A DNA stretch of 64,000 bases from Janibacter alkaliphilus (GCF_013408565.1 NZ_JACBZX010000001.1:1488001-1552000), one strand, 5' to 3'. Numbered from the stretch's first letter, positions 43,873-53,714 are shown. Numbers and translations: made by a program. Notes: a model not told the origin generated them from the letters alone.

Positions 43873-45831
43873 GTGGCGGACCGACGGGCCGGCTACCTGC
43901 CTGCGCTGGACGGGGTGCGCGGCCTGCTCATGCTGCTCTTCATGGCCTACCACCTGGGGGCGAGCCAGCTGCAGGGCGCGTGGATCGGGATCAACCTCTT
44001 CTTCATACTCTCCGCCTTCCTCATCGTCCGGCTCCTGGTGATCGAGCACGACCGACACGGCGACATCGACGTGCTCGGCTTCTACCGGCGTCGTGCCCGG
44101 CGGCTGCTGCCCGCCCTGCTCCTCGTGCTCGCCGCGGTCTCGGTGTGGTGGGGGCTGCTCGGCGAGGGGGAGGTTCGGCGCCGGCTCGGCGGCGACGTGC
44201 TGGCCACCCTGGGCTACGTCATCAACTGGCGGCTCATCGCCCAGAGCGACGAGTACTTCGGCGACCGGGCGGGGGCCTCGCCGCTGCGGCACGCCTGGAG
44301 CCTGGCGATCGAGGAGCAGTTCTACCTGCTCGTGCCGCTGCTGGTCATCGCGCTGCTGATGCTGCTGGGCCGCCGCCGGCTCGTGGCGGTGGCGGTGCTG
44401 GCCGCCGCGACCGTGCTGGCCACCCTCTGGACCGCCAGCGTGGCCGGCGACCCGGGTACCGGCTTCGCCCGGCTCTACTACGGCACCGACACCCGGGCCC
44501 AGTCCCTCCTCCTGGGTGCAGCGCTGGGCCTGTGGTCGGCGCCGCGGGCCGGCCGTCGACCGATCCGGTCGCTGCCGGGCGGGCTGCTCCTGGCCATGGG
44601 TGCGGTCGGGCTGATCGTCACCCTGGTCGGCCTGGTCGTCATCTCGCCGGAGGCGCCGTGGATGTACCAGCGCGGCGGGATCCTGCTGCTCGGGCTGGCG
44701 GCGGCGGCGCTGGTCCTCGCCTGCGCCGACGACCGGGGAAGCCCGCTCACCCGGGCCCTCGGCTGGGGCCCGCTGGCGCACACCGGGCGGCTCGCCTACG
44801 GCCTCTACCTGTGGCACTGGCCGGTCGCGCTGATCCTGCTCGACCTGCTCGGCAGCGACGGCCCGGTCAACATCGTGCTCGGCACCGCCGTGAGCTATCT
44901 GCTGGCGCACCTGTCCTACACCTACGTGGAGCGTCCGGTCATCGCTCGTGGGGTCCGCGGCCTGCTGCCCACGCGTCGACCGGCCCTCGTTGGGGCGCTG
45001 CCGGTGGCCGCGGTGACGGCGGTCGGGCTGGTGCTGGTCGGCACGGCGCCGGCGAGCCCGGCCGAGCAACCCGTGGCACCGGCCCGTGACCTCGTCGCCG
45101 GGCAGCCGGAGCACCGGCCCGGTCAGCCGTCGCGGATCGCGGTCCGGGGGGACTCGGTGCCGTACTACCTCGCCCGGGACTTCTCGGCCTCGGCTGCCGA
45201 AGGGGTGCAGATCGACAATCTCGCCGCGACCGGCTGCGACCTGCTGCCGGAGCCGGCGGTGGTCACCGAGGACCTGCTGCTGCGGGACGAGGATGCCTGC
45301 GCCCGCCTGCGGGAGACCTGGCCGACCACCTTCGAGGAGCGGGGAGACCAGGTGCTGCTCCTCTTCGGCTCGCCGCTGCTGATCCTGCCGCACCGGATCG
45401 ACGGCGAGACGATCGGGCTGGACGACCCGGCCTACCGGCGCGCGATCACCGATCGTCTGGACACGCTGAGGGAGCAGGCGTACGCCGCCGGGGCCGAGCA
45501 GGTACAGCTGGTGAACCTGCCCTGCCGCCGGTCGATCCCGCAGGGGCTGCCGGCCGAGATGCGTGACGCGCTGGAGGAGAACGCGGAGTTCCGCGCCGAG
45601 TACCAGGACCCGGTCCAGGTCAACGCGATCCTGGAGGACTGGGCGGACCGGTACGACGACGTGGCCCTGCTCGACCTGGACGGCGCGCTGTGCGCCGACG
45701 GACCGCGCGAGCAGGTCGGGGGGCAGACCGTCTACGGCGACGACCTGCACTTCTCGGAGGAGATCACCCCGACCGTGTGGCGCTGGCTGCTGGGTCAGGT
45801 CAGCCAGGAGTACGCGGCTCGGGAGCGGTGA
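43873..45831 (+). CDS. Acyltransferase-3 (OafA-like) membrane protein with SGNH domain, copy 1
   Basis: 652 residues. Residues 1-360 form the ten-helix acyltransferase domain (LDGVRGLLMLLFMAYHLG with the catalytic His, FFILSAFLI, RRRARRLLPALL, SLAIEEQFYLL). After a linker, residues about 395-650 are an SGNH-type extracellular domain: RIAVRGDSVPYY (GDS nucleophile block) and DDLHFS (Asp-x-x-His). It should move an acyl group across the membrane onto a surface glycan or lipid. GTG start with AAGGGGG upstream. It ends 7 bases before the convergent homologue. Confidence 0.9.
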   Translation: MADRRAGYLPALDGVRGLLMLLFMAYHLGASQLQGAWIGINLFFILSAFLIVRLLVIEHDRHGDIDVLGFYRRRARRLLPALLLVLAAVSVWWGLLGEGEVRRRLGGDVLATLGYVINWRLIAQSDEYFGDRAGASPLRHAWSLAIEEQFYLLVPLLVIALLMLLGRRRLVAVAVLAAATVLATLWTASVAGDPGTGFARLYYGTDTRAQSLLLGAALGLWSAPRAGRRPIRSLPGGLLLAMGAVGLIVTLVGLVVISPEAPWMYQRGGILLLGLAAAALVLACADDRGSPLTRALGWGPLAHTGRLAYGLYLWHWPVALILLDLLGSDGPVNIVLGTAVSYLLAHLSYTYVERPVIARGVRGLLPTRRPALVGALPVAAVTAVGLVLVGTAPASPAEQPVAPARDLVAGQPEHRPGQPSRIAVRGDSVPYYLARDFSASAAEGVQIDNLAATGCDLLPEPAVVTEDLLLRDEDACARLRETWPTTFEERGDQVLLLFGSPLLILPHRIDGETIGLDDPAYRRAITDRLDTLREQAYAAGAEQVQLVNLPCRRSIPQGLPAEMRDALEENAEFRAEYQDPVQVNAILEDWADRYDDVALLDLDGALCADGPREQVGGQTVYGDDLHFSEEITPTVWRWLLGQVSQEYAARER

Positions 45832-45838
45832 GGGCGCC

Positions 45839-47842
45839 TCAGGTCTGGGCGAACTGCCAGGCGGCAACGACCTGTGGGGCCAGCCAGGTCCAGACCAACC
45901 GGGCCCCCTCGTTCGAGTAGTGCAGCCGGTCCGAGTAGATCTCGGCCCCGTTGATGGTCGCGCGATAGCCCTCGCTGCACAGGGCCGCATCGAGGTCCAG
46001 CACCGCAACGGTCACCGGTCCCGACCCGGCGTTGACCTCGGTGGCCCAGTCGCGCAGGACCCGGTTGGTGGGCTCCGGGTCGATCCTGATCGCGTCCACC
46101 TCGGCGCCGTCACGGACGCCGGCCGGCTCGTCCTTGCAGACCGCGTTGACGACCTGGAGCTGCCTGGCCCCCGACGCCTCGGTCTGCTCGAGCAGCGCAT
46201 CCATCGCCCGGCGGATCTGCCGGTCGTGGCCGGGTGTCCCCGGAGTGAGGGTGCGGCCGTCGACCACCAGCGGCTCGGTGAGCGCCGACTCGACCGGGCT
46301 CAGCACGACGTCGGTCCCGGAGCGGCTGACCTCCTCGGGCCACCGCTCTCGCCAGGCGGCGCACGAGTCGCCCTCCGGGATCCGTCCGCCCCCCTGGAAG
46401 ACGAAGGTCAGGGGAACCGGGTTGCACGAGCCCCGCTGGGTGTAGCCGTCGACCACCAGTCCCGGATAGTCGTCGTCGAAGCCGTCCCGCAGGGACTGGG
46501 CGACCGAGCTGCCGACGACCGCCACCCGGAGCTCGTCGTCGGGCGGCGAGTAGGTCTGGGCGCCCGGCAGCGGTCGACCGTCCCAGTCACCGTCGATCGC
46601 CGGGCTCCACACCGTGGCGAAGCCCAGGGAGACCGCGGCGACGGCTGCGGCGACGGTCGCCGGGACGAGCCGACGACCAGGCAGCCCCGGGAGCAGGGCG
46701 CCGAAGCCCCGCTGCAGGATCGGGAGCTCCACGTAGCGGTAGGACAGCAGCGCGACCGCCCAGGTGACGGCCAGCTGGACGAGGATCGAGACCGGGAGCG
46801 GCAGGCCGTCGAGGGGGAGCCACATCGCGATCGGCCAGTGGTAGAGGTACAGGCCGTAGCTGATCCGTCCGAGGTGGACGAAGGGCGCCGCCCCGATGAC
46901 TCGGTGGATGGTCAGCGAGCGGGTGTCGCCAGCGGCCAGGCACATCCCTCCGGCGAGCACGGAGAAGGCGAGGATCCCGCCCGACTCGTAGACCCACCGG
47001 TCTGCCTCCCCGACGAGCACGATCGATGCCGCGACCCCACCGACGCCGAGCCATCCGAGGAGGTCCATCGTCCTGCGGCCCAGCTGCGGAGGCTGGTCAC
47101 GGCGGTCGCCGCGGGTGAAGAGCGCGGCGGCCGCCAGTCCCACGAGGAAGGCCTGGGCCCGTACGTCGGTCCCGTAGTAGAGCCGCGACCCCGTGGCTCC
47201 GTCGCGGGCCAGCCAGGCCGCCCAGAGGGCGCTCCCCAGGGCGGCGGCGACGAGGAGCGCCGTCCTGGCCCTGCGTCCGCGCAGCAGCATCAGTCCGGTG
47301 ATGAGCAGGGGGAGGAGCAGGTAGACCTGCTCCTCCACCCCGAGCGTCCACAGATGCCGCAGCGGACTGGGGTCGGCGAAGAAGTTGACGTACTGGTCGT
47401 CCCTGGCGACCAGCCGCCAGTTGAGCCAGAAGGTCATCGCGGCGAACGAGTCGCCGGCGATCTGCGGCCGGTCGCCCTCCTCGACCACCAGCGTCCGCAG
47501 CATGATCACGCCCACGACCATGGTCAGGGCGGGCAGGATCCGGCGGGCTCGGCGCAGGTAGAAGCCGGCCGCATCGACGGCGCCGCGGCGCTGTCGCTGG
47601 GTGATGAGGATGCCCCCGAGCAGGAAGCCGGTGAGCACGAAGAAGGTGTTGATCCCGACCCAGCCGCCGGCCAGCCAGGTGACGCCGAAGTGGTACATCA
47701 TCACCAGCAGCACGAAGAGGCCCCGGCAGCCGTCGAGGCCGGGACGGTAGCTCGCCCCGTGGCGCTGCTCGCCGGTGCTCACCGCAGCCCGCAGCCACCC
47801 GGGGACCACGGCGCGCCGCGCAGCAGGTCTCGCAGCGGGCAC
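45839..47842 (-). CDS. Acyltransferase-3 (OafA-like) membrane protein with SGNH domain, copy 2
   Basis: 667 residues read from GTG 47842, which has GAGGAGAG upstream. It has the same architecture as its convergent neighbour: YRPGLDGCRGLFVLLVMMYHFG, FFVLTGFLLGG, RRARRILPALT, LGVEEQVYLLLPL, ten helices, then an SGNH region with SDRLHYS. Its nucleophile block reads VVGSSVAQSL, so the usual GDS is GSS here, keeping the serine but losing the Asp. The C-terminal domain contains six or more cysteines. Convergent pairs of such genes are unusual; they could modify the same polymer differently. Confidence 0.88.
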   Translation of the reverse strand: MPAARPAARRAVVPGWLRAAVSTGEQRHGASYRPGLDGCRGLFVLLVMMYHFGVTWLAGGWVGINTFFVLTGFLLGGILITQRQRRGAVDAAGFYLRRARRILPALTMVVGVIMLRTLVVEEGDRPQIAGDSFAAMTFWLNWRLVARDDQYVNFFADPSPLRHLWTLGVEEQVYLLLPLLITGLMLLRGRRARTALLVAAALGSALWAAWLARDGATGSRLYYGTDVRAQAFLVGLAAAALFTRGDRRDQPPQLGRRTMDLLGWLGVGGVAASIVLVGEADRWVYESGGILAFSVLAGGMCLAAGDTRSLTIHRVIGAAPFVHLGRISYGLYLYHWPIAMWLPLDGLPLPVSILVQLAVTWAVALLSYRYVELPILQRGFGALLPGLPGRRLVPATVAAAVAAVSLGFATVWSPAIDGDWDGRPLPGAQTYSPPDDELRVAVVGSSVAQSLRDGFDDDYPGLVVDGYTQRGSCNPVPLTFVFQGGGRIPEGDSCAAWRERWPEEVSRSGTDVVLSPVESALTEPLVVDGRTLTPGTPGHDRQIRRAMDALLEQTEASGARQLQVVNAVCKDEPAGVRDGAEVDAIRIDPEPTNRVLRDWATEVNAGSGPVTVAVLDLDAALCSEGYRATINGAEIYSDRLHYSNEGARLVWTWLAPQVVAAWQFAQT

Positions 47843-47962
47843 GCGCTCTCCTCGTGGCTCGGCGGTGAGTCGGACCTGCGCAGGTTACTAGGCAGTCATG
47901 GCCGATCCCGTCGTCCGCGCCGCACCGGGCCCTCGAGCCCCGGGCCTTCGAGCTCCGGGCGC

Positions 47963-48702
47963 TCAGCCGGCCGGCGCGACCCAGGTGTGCGCCGCACGGG
48001 CGAGGACCTGGCCCCCTTCGGCCAGCAGCGCGGTCCCGCAGTACCGCTTGCGCCCCTCGCTGCCGGTCGCCCACCCCATGACCACCAGCTGCTCGCCGGC
48101 CGGGATCTCGCGATCGATCCGGGCGGTCATCGTGCCCAGCAGGATCGGGTCACCGTCGGCCATGCCGATGGCGAAGGCGCCCGGGCAGTCCAGCGCCGCC
48201 CACACGGCCGGGGTGGTCGGCTCGGTGAGCAGCACCGAGGAGGCCACGACCTGCTTGCGTCCCGTGACCGGCCCGGGGAAGATCCGCAGCCCGTCCTCGC
48301 GGTCGCTGCCGCACACGTAGCACCCGGGAAGGGGTGGCTCGCGTGGTCGAAGTCGCAGGCGGCCAGGTCGGCCTCGACGAGGCTCACCGGCTCGGGGAGC
48401 TCCAGCCCGGTCGGCCCGTCGTCGGCCGCCGCGGTGGCGATGAGGTCCTCGCCGTCCCGCATCTCCGCGGTGCGTCCGTCGTCGCTCAGCACCACCTCTA
48501 GGTCGCGGTCCAGCGGGCACGGCGCGGAGAGCCGCACCGTGCCGGTGCCCCCGACCTGCGCGACCAGCGAGCCGGCCACCCATCCTCCGTTGCCGGTCCC
48601 GGGCGGTCCGCAGTGGCGAGCATCGATGATCGCGGGCGCGAGCCTACGCGTCGGGCGCGCACCGGTGGAGAGCAGCGAGGATCGTGGTCGGCTGTGCTCC
48701 AT
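47963..48702 (-). pseudogene. Hotdog/thioesterase-like protein with a one-base frameshift
   Basis: Read from about ATG 48702 (start uncertain), the first part gives RHCGPPGTGNGGWVAGSLVA and continues to FDHASHPFPG. The rest (CYVCGSDREDGLRIFPGPV onward, to the stop at 47963) lies one frame away. Adding one G to the CCCGGG at 48323-48328 joins the two. The joined protein resembles actinobacterial hypothetical proteins with a CGPP-GNGG start and a CxxCG site in the middle, probably two hotdog domains. Both parts are conserved in style and length, so the indel is recent or an error. The 126 bases upstream, to the MFS gene, hold nothing recognisable. Confidence 0.72.
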
Positions 48703-48828
48703 CCCTGCCTTCGGCGAAGGGCGTGACCCCGAGATCTCTGGGCCGGGCGCGGCGACCGTCCGAGAGGTACAGCACGGGGGACCGCGCCGCCCTTCGCGGT
48801 CACGGGTGGGGACGAGATCCCGGGTGAC

Positions 48829-50079
48829 GTGACAATGGCCCCGATGACCGATCGGACCGGGGCGGATGCCCCCTTCGCCTGGCGGCGGATCGCGGTGCCC
48901 GCCTACGGCCCGTCCTTGCTCAACGGGGCGGCGGTCGGCGCGGTCATGCCGGTGGCCGCGCTGCGGGCGGCCGACCTGGGAGCCTCGGTCGGCCAGGCCG
49001 CCTTCGTCGTCGCGCTGCTCGGTGTCGGGCAGCTGCTCGGGGCCCTGCCCAGCGGCGCGCTGGTCGCCCGGGTGGGGGAGCGGCGCGCGCTCATCGGGGC
49101 CGGGGTGCTCGACGTGCTCGCCCTGCTCGTCGCCGGGTGGGCCGGCACGCTGTGGCTCATGGGGCTGGCGCTGCTCGCCTCCGGCCTGGCCAGCGCCACC
49201 TTCTTCCTCGCCCGCCAGGGCTTCATGATCGACCTGCTGCCCCCGCAGCGGCTGGCCCGGGGGATGTCGCTGCTCGGCGGCGCGATGCGCACCGGCCAGC
49301 TGCTGGGGCCGGCGGTCGGCGCCGGGGCGGTGGCCGTGCTCGGGGTGCAGGGCGCCTACGGGGTCGCGGTGGCCTTCGCCCTCGGCTCGCTGCTCGTGGT
49401 GGTCACCACCCCGGACATCACCCGTGAGCAGGAGGCCGCCCGCTCCGCCCAGCAGCGCAGCGGGGTGCTGCGGGTCGCCCGCCGGCACGCCCGGCTGCTG
49501 CTCACCCAGGGGCTCGGCGTCATGGTCATCTCCGCGCTGCGGCACGCGCGGCTGGTGATCCTGCCGCTGTGGGCGCTTCACCTGGGCCTGGACGGGGTGG
49601 ACAGCTCGGTGATCTTCGCGGTCGCCGGCGCCGCCGAGCTCGTCCTCGTCTACCCGGGCGGCTGGCTGATGGACCGCCTCGGCCGGGTCTGGGTGGTGGC
49701 ACCGCTCATGCTCGTGCTCAGCGCCGGCTACCTGCTGCTGCCGCTGGCCGGCTCCTTCGCCGGTCTGCTGGCGGTCGCGCTGGTGATGGCCCTGGGCAAC
49801 GGCCTGGGCTCGGGGATCGTCATGACGCTGGGCGCGGACGCCGCCCCGGAGCGGGACCGGGGGCAGTTCCTCGGGGCCTGGCGCTTCTGCGGCGAGGTCG
49901 GCAACGCCGGCGGCACGCTGGGCCTGAGCGCCGTCACCGCGGTGCTCTCGCTGCCCGCCGCGGCCCTGGCCCTCGGGGCCTGCGGGCTGCTCGGCTGGGC
50001 CTGGACGACCCTGTGGGTGAGCCGCAGCGACCGGCACCGGGCCACGTCGTCGGCGGGACAGGGCATGATGGTCCCGTGA
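48829..50079 (+). CDS. MFS transporter coupled to a DtxR regulator
   Basis: About 416 residues, 12 helices. The motif-A-like loop is GALVARVGERRALI; the second half has GGWLMDRLGRVWVV. GTG 48829, ATG 48835 and ATG 48844 are all possible starts; none has a clear ribosome site. The stop overlaps the GTG of the DtxR-like gene (GTGA), so the regulator is made by coupled translation. That link suggests metal or siderophore transport, which is inference. Confidence 0.85.
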   Translation: MTMAPMTDRTGADAPFAWRRIAVPAYGPSLLNGAAVGAVMPVAALRAADLGASVGQAAFVVALLGVGQLLGALPSGALVARVGERRALIGAGVLDVLALLVAGWAGTLWLMGLALLASGLASATFFLARQGFMIDLLPPQRLARGMSLLGGAMRTGQLLGPAVGAGAVAVLGVQGAYGVAVAFALGSLLVVVTTPDITREQEAARSAQQRSGVLRVARRHARLLLTQGLGVMVISALRHARLVILPLWALHLGLDGVDSSVIFAVAGAAELVLVYPGGWLMDRLGRVWVVAPLMLVLSAGYLLLPLAGSFAGLLAVALVMALGNGLGSGIVMTLGADAAPERDRGQFLGAWRFCGEVGNAGGTLGLSAVTAVLSLPAAALALGACGLLGWAWTTLWVSRSDRHRATSSAGQGMMVP

Positions 50080-50795
50080 AGGATCTGGTCGACACCACAG
50101 AGATGTACCTCCGGACGATCTTCGAGCTCGACGAAGAGGGCATCGCGCCGATGCGTGCCCGCATCGCCGAGCGCCTCGGGCACTCCGGTCCGACGGTCTC
50201 GCAGACCGTCGCCCGGATGGAGCGCGACGGGCTGCTGCGGGTCGGTGACGACCGGCACCTCGTGCTCTCCGAGGAGGGACGGCAGCTGGCCACCCGGGTG
50301 ATGCGCAAGCACCGCCTGGCCGAGCGGCTGCTCGTCGACGTCATCGGCCTGGAGTGGGAGTTCGTCCACGACGAGGCCTGCCGGTGGGAGCACGTGATGT
50401 CCGACCGGGTCGAGCTGAAGATCGTCGAGCTGCTCGACGAGCACCACGAGTCCCCCTACGGCACCCCGATCCCGGGACTGGACGACCTGCTCGGCGAGGC
50501 ACCCAGCGGCGAGACCTTCCTCGAGGGGCTGCGCAGCCTCGCCCAGGTCGTCGACGAGACCGACGGCGACGAGGCGGTCGGCTGCCGGGTGCGCCGCATC
50601 GGCGAGCCGGCCCAGGTCGACGGCGAGGCGCTGGCGCTGCTGCGCGAGGCTCGGCTGCGCCCCGGCGAGCCGGTCGACGTCCGAGGCGACGGCGACCGGG
50701 TGCTGGTGACCCGGCCCGGCGGCGACGACGGGGTCTCGCTGCCGCGCGAGGTCGCCGAGCACGTCTTCGTCGAGCCGCTGACGGCCGACGCCTGA
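50076..50795 (+). CDS. DtxR/IdeR-family metal-dependent regulator
   Basis: 239 residues from GTG 50076. Winged helix at 1-70 (VDTTEMYLRTIFELDEEGI, RIAERLGHSGPTVSQTVARMERDGLL), dimer and metal domain 75-140 (HRLAERLLVDVIGLEW, then CRWEHVMSD with the metal ligands Cys/Glu/His), and an SH3-like C-terminal domain. This is the IdeR arrangement: Fe(II) activates DNA binding and repression of iron uptake. It is preceded and overlapped by an MFS gene. Identity as the main iron regulator versus a manganese relative is not settled. Confidence 0.92.
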   Translation: MKDLVDTTEMYLRTIFELDEEGIAPMRARIAERLGHSGPTVSQTVARMERDGLLRVGDDRHLVLSEEGRQLATRVMRKHRLAERLLVDVIGLEWEFVHDEACRWEHVMSDRVELKIVELLDEHHESPYGTPIPGLDDLLGEAPSGETFLEGLRSLAQVVDETDGDEAVGCRVRRIGEPAQVDGEALALLREARLRPGEPVDVRGDGDRVLVTRPGGDDGVSLPREVAEHVFVEPLTADA

Positions 50796-50855
50796 TCCAC
50801 GTCACGCCTGACCGGCCGTCGCGGCACCACGCGACGGTCGGTCAGCGAGGGTCGG

Positions 50856-51236
50856 TCAGCCCGACCTGCGCCCGGGGTTCGGGCCGCGCTCCTCGGCACG
50901 ACGACGGGCGCTCGCCAGCTCGTCGTGCACGAGCAGGTCGGAGTCGATCCCGGTCTGCGCCCGGTGCGTCGCCCGGCCCAGCAGGTGCGCGGCCATCGGC
51001 GCGGTCAGCGCCTGCGCGCCGAGCACGATGAGCAGCGTGGCCACCGCGGACCAGGTCCGCAGGATGAGCGCCAGCCCGACGAGCACGAGCAGCAGCCCGA
51101 GGGTCTGCGGCTTCGTCGCCGCGTGCATCCGGGTGTAGAGGTCCGGCAGCCGGACCAGGCCGATCGCGCCGATCAGCGCCAGCGCCGCGCCGACGACGAG
51201 CACCACCCCGCCGATCACGTCGAGCACCTCGGTCAT
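50856..51236 (-). CDS. mrpG: Mrp antiporter subunit G
   Basis: 126 residues with three helices (about 7-27, 38-58, 64-85). GAIGLVRLPDLYTRMHAATKPQTLG is the conserved segment of MnhG/MrpG. The C-terminus is a charged tail. Last gene of the operon; its ATG overlaps the mrpF stop by four bases. Mrp complexes exchange Na+ or K+ for protons and need all subunits. Confidence 0.93.
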   Translation of the reverse strand: MTEVLDVIGGVVLVVGAALALIGAIGLVRLPDLYTRMHAATKPQTLGLLLVLVGLALILRTWSAVATLLIVLGAQALTAPMAAHLLGRATHRAQTGIDSDLLVHDELASARRRAEERGPNPGRRSG

Positions 51237-51499
51237 CGCTCGTCCTCCCGCCGCGCCATGTACCGGGCCACCGACACCGAGCCGACGAAGCCGGTGAGGC
51301 TCACCACGACGAGGATCGGCAGCGACGCCGCGTCCCCGCTGCGGGCGACGTAGACCGCCGCGGCCGAGGTGACCAGCACCGCCAGCACGTCCAGCGCCAG
51401 CGCCCGGTCGAGGTTCGTCGGCCCGCGGTAGATCCGCACCAGGGTCAGCGCGGCAGCCACCGCCAGCAGCCCGGCGGCCACGCCCAGCAGCGCGGTCAT
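51233..51499 (-). CDS. mrpF: Mrp antiporter subunit F
   Basis: 88 residues, three helices. RIYRGPTNLDRALALDVLAV is the MrpF signature. It overlaps its neighbours on both sides by four bases (ATGA). Confidence 0.92.
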   Translation of the reverse strand: MTALLGVAAGLLAVAAALTLVRIYRGPTNLDRALALDVLAVLVTSAAAVYVARSGDAASLPILVVVSLTGFVGSVSVARYMARREDER

Positions 51500-52089
51500 C
51501 GTGTCCCCCCTGTCGTCATCGCTCCCCGGTCGTCGTGACCCCCGGCGCACGCGGCGATCTCCTGCTCGTTGCCGACCGCGCGGACCACCGAGCGCTCCAC
51601 CGACAGCACCTTCTCCCGGGCGCGCTCCCGGGCGTCGTCGTCGCCGGCCCCGAGGACGTGCACGAAGAGCACCCCGGCGGTGCGTCGCGCCTCGATGACG
51701 GTCGAGCCCGGCTCCAGCCCGACGACCGTGGCGACCAGGGTCAGGTAGAGCTCGGAGCCGGTGCGCAGCGGCACCTCGATCACCGAGCTCGGTGGCAGCG
51801 GCCCGGGCCGCAGCACCACCCAGGCGACCTCCACCGAGGAGCGCACCAGGTAGAGGAGGAAGCGCCCGACCAGCGCGAGCAGCGGCAGCGGGTGCAGCCG
51901 ACCCCGGTAGCCGATCGCCGGCAGCGGGAAGAGCCGGGTGATGACCACCCCGAGGATCAGCCCGTTGACGACGTTGCCCAGGCTCAGCCGGTCCCACAGC
52001 AGCACCCAGACCAGCGCCACCAGCAGCACGGCCCGGGGCTGCCAGCCGCCGCGGCGGGCCAGCGGCCGGAGGAGGCGGGCGCGGGCCAT
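51496..52089 (-). CDS. mrpE: Mrp antiporter subunit E
   Basis: 197 residues. Two helices near the N-terminus (about 20-50 and 68-92) and a soluble C-terminal domain: FLLYLVRSSVEVAWVVLRPG and LTLVATVVGLEPGSTVIEA are typical of MnhE. The ATG at 52089 shares one base with the mrpD stop. The soluble tail is longer than in many homologues and ends with a Gly/Asp-rich stretch. Confidence 0.92.
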   Translation of the reverse strand: MARARLLRPLARRGGWQPRAVLLVALVWVLLWDRLSLGNVVNGLILGVVITRLFPLPAIGYRGRLHPLPLLALVGRFLLYLVRSSVEVAWVVLRPGPLPPSSVIEVPLRTGSELYLTLVATVVGLEPGSTVIEARRTAGVLFVHVLGAGDDDARERAREKVLSVERSVVRAVGNEQEIAACAGGHDDRGAMTTGGTR

Positions 52090-53714
52090 CACCGGACCTC
52101 CTCGGGCAGCACGACCTCGAGGTAGCTGCCCCGGGAGGTCATCTGCCAGGCGGCCGAGTCGGTGTACTCGAAGAGCGGCCCGCCGGCCAGCGAGAGCACC
52201 ACGCTGAGCACCACCACCGCCGTGGTCGCGCCGAGCATGAGCCGGGGGATCCGCCCGTCCGACCCGTCCTCGTCCTCCGCCGGGCGCACCGGCGCCTCCC
52301 GGGCGGCGAGCACGCCGTGCCCGACGGCGTCGCTGAGCCGGCCGAGGCTGGGCTCGATGATGCCGGTGGGGATGACCGAGGCCTCGCCCTGCTCCTGCGG
52401 AGCCGGTCGCCAGAAGGCGGCGCTCCACGCCTTCGTCACCGCGTAGAGGGTGAGGATGCTCGTGACGATCGACCCGGCGACGAGGGTCCAGGCGACCGCC
52501 CCGCCGTCGGCGACGCCGGCCTGGATCAGCCCGGTCTTGGCGACGAAGCCGGAGAAGGGCGGGATCCCGGCGAGGTTCATCGCGGGCACGAAGAAGAGCA
52601 CCGCGAGCAGCGCCGAGCGGGAGGCCAGCCCACCGAGCCGGTCCAGCACGGTGGAGCCGCCGACGCGCTCGATCAGCCCGGAGACGAGGAAGAGCGCGGT
52701 CTGCACGGTGATGTGGTGGGCGATGTAGAAGATCGCTGCGGACAGCCCGGCCTCGCTGCCCAGCCCGACGCCGAAGAGCATGAAGCCGATGTGGCTGACC
52801 AGGGTGAAGGACAGCATCCGCTTGATGCCGGACTGGGCGACCGCGCCGAGGATGCCGGTGACCATCGTCGCCAGCCCGAGGACCATGAGCAGGTCGCCGA
52901 GGTCGGAGCCGGGGAAGAGCAGGGTCTCGGTCCGCAGGATGGCGTAGATGCCGACCTTCGTCAGCAGCCCGGCGAAGACCGCGCTCACCGGCGCCGGCGC
53001 CGAGGGGTAGCTGTCCGGCAGCCACGCCGACATCGGGAAGATCGCCGCCTTGATCCCGAAGACGATGAGCAGGCTGAGCTGCAGCGCCAGCGCGACCGTG
53101 CCGTCGATCTCCGGCAGCCGCAGCGCCAGCTGGGCGAGGTTGACCGTGCCGGTGGCTGCGTAGACCGCGGCGATGGTCACGAGGAAGAGCATCGAGGAGA
53201 CGACGCTGACGATGACGTAGGTGGTCCCCGCCCGGATCCGTGGCCCCTGACCGCCCAGGGTGAGCAGCACGAAGGAGGAGAAGAGCAGCATCTCGAAGCT
53301 GACGAAGAGGTTGAAGAGGTCGCCGGCGAGGAAGGCGTTGGACACCCCCGCCGAGAGCACCAGGTAGGTGGGGAAGTAGATCGCCAGCGGGCTGTCCTCG
53401 TCGCCGTCGCTGACGCCCTGGCCGATGGCGTAGACGAGCACGAGCAGGCAGACCGCGCTGGAGACGAGCAGCATGAGCGCCGAGAGCCGGTCGGCGACGA
53501 GGACGATGCCCAGCGGCTCGTCCCACGCCCCCAGCCACAGCGCCTGCGGGCCCTGCTCGTGGGTGACCAGCATGAGCGCCACCGCGGTCACCACCTGGGC
53601 GACGAGCACGGTGAAGGCGACCGTCCGCTGCAGCATCGCGTGCCGGCGCAGGGCCAGGGTGAGGGCGGCGCCGAGCAGCGGCAGCAGCACGGGCAGGGGC
53701 AGCAGGTCGCTCAT
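52089..53714 (-). CDS. mrpD: Mrp antiporter subunit D
   Basis: 541 residues, 14 helices, homologous to the proton-pumping NuoN/NuoM subunits of complex I. The conserved Lys in GIKAAIFPMSAWLPD and the Glu in FNLFVSFEMLL are present. It is one of the two ion-translocating subunits. A charged insert of about 50 residues (EASVIPTGIIEPSLGRLSDA onward) separates the last two helices. ATG 53714 overlaps the mrpC stop. Confidence 0.94.
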   Translation of the reverse strand: MSDLLPLPVLLPLLGAALTLALRRHAMLQRTVAFTVLVAQVVTAVALMLVTHEQGPQALWLGAWDEPLGIVLVADRLSALMLLVSSAVCLLVLVYAIGQGVSDGDEDSPLAIYFPTYLVLSAGVSNAFLAGDLFNLFVSFEMLLFSSFVLLTLGGQGPRIRAGTTYVIVSVVSSMLFLVTIAAVYAATGTVNLAQLALRLPEIDGTVALALQLSLLIVFGIKAAIFPMSAWLPDSYPSAPAPVSAVFAGLLTKVGIYAILRTETLLFPGSDLGDLLMVLGLATMVTGILGAVAQSGIKRMLSFTLVSHIGFMLFGVGLGSEAGLSAAIFYIAHHITVQTALFLVSGLIERVGGSTVLDRLGGLASRSALLAVLFFVPAMNLAGIPPFSGFVAKTGLIQAGVADGGAVAWTLVAGSIVTSILTLYAVTKAWSAAFWRPAPQEQGEASVIPTGIIEPSLGRLSDAVGHGVLAAREAPVRPAEDEDGSDGRIPRLMLGATTAVVVLSVVLSLAGGPLFEYTDSAAWQMTSRGSYLEVVLPEEVR

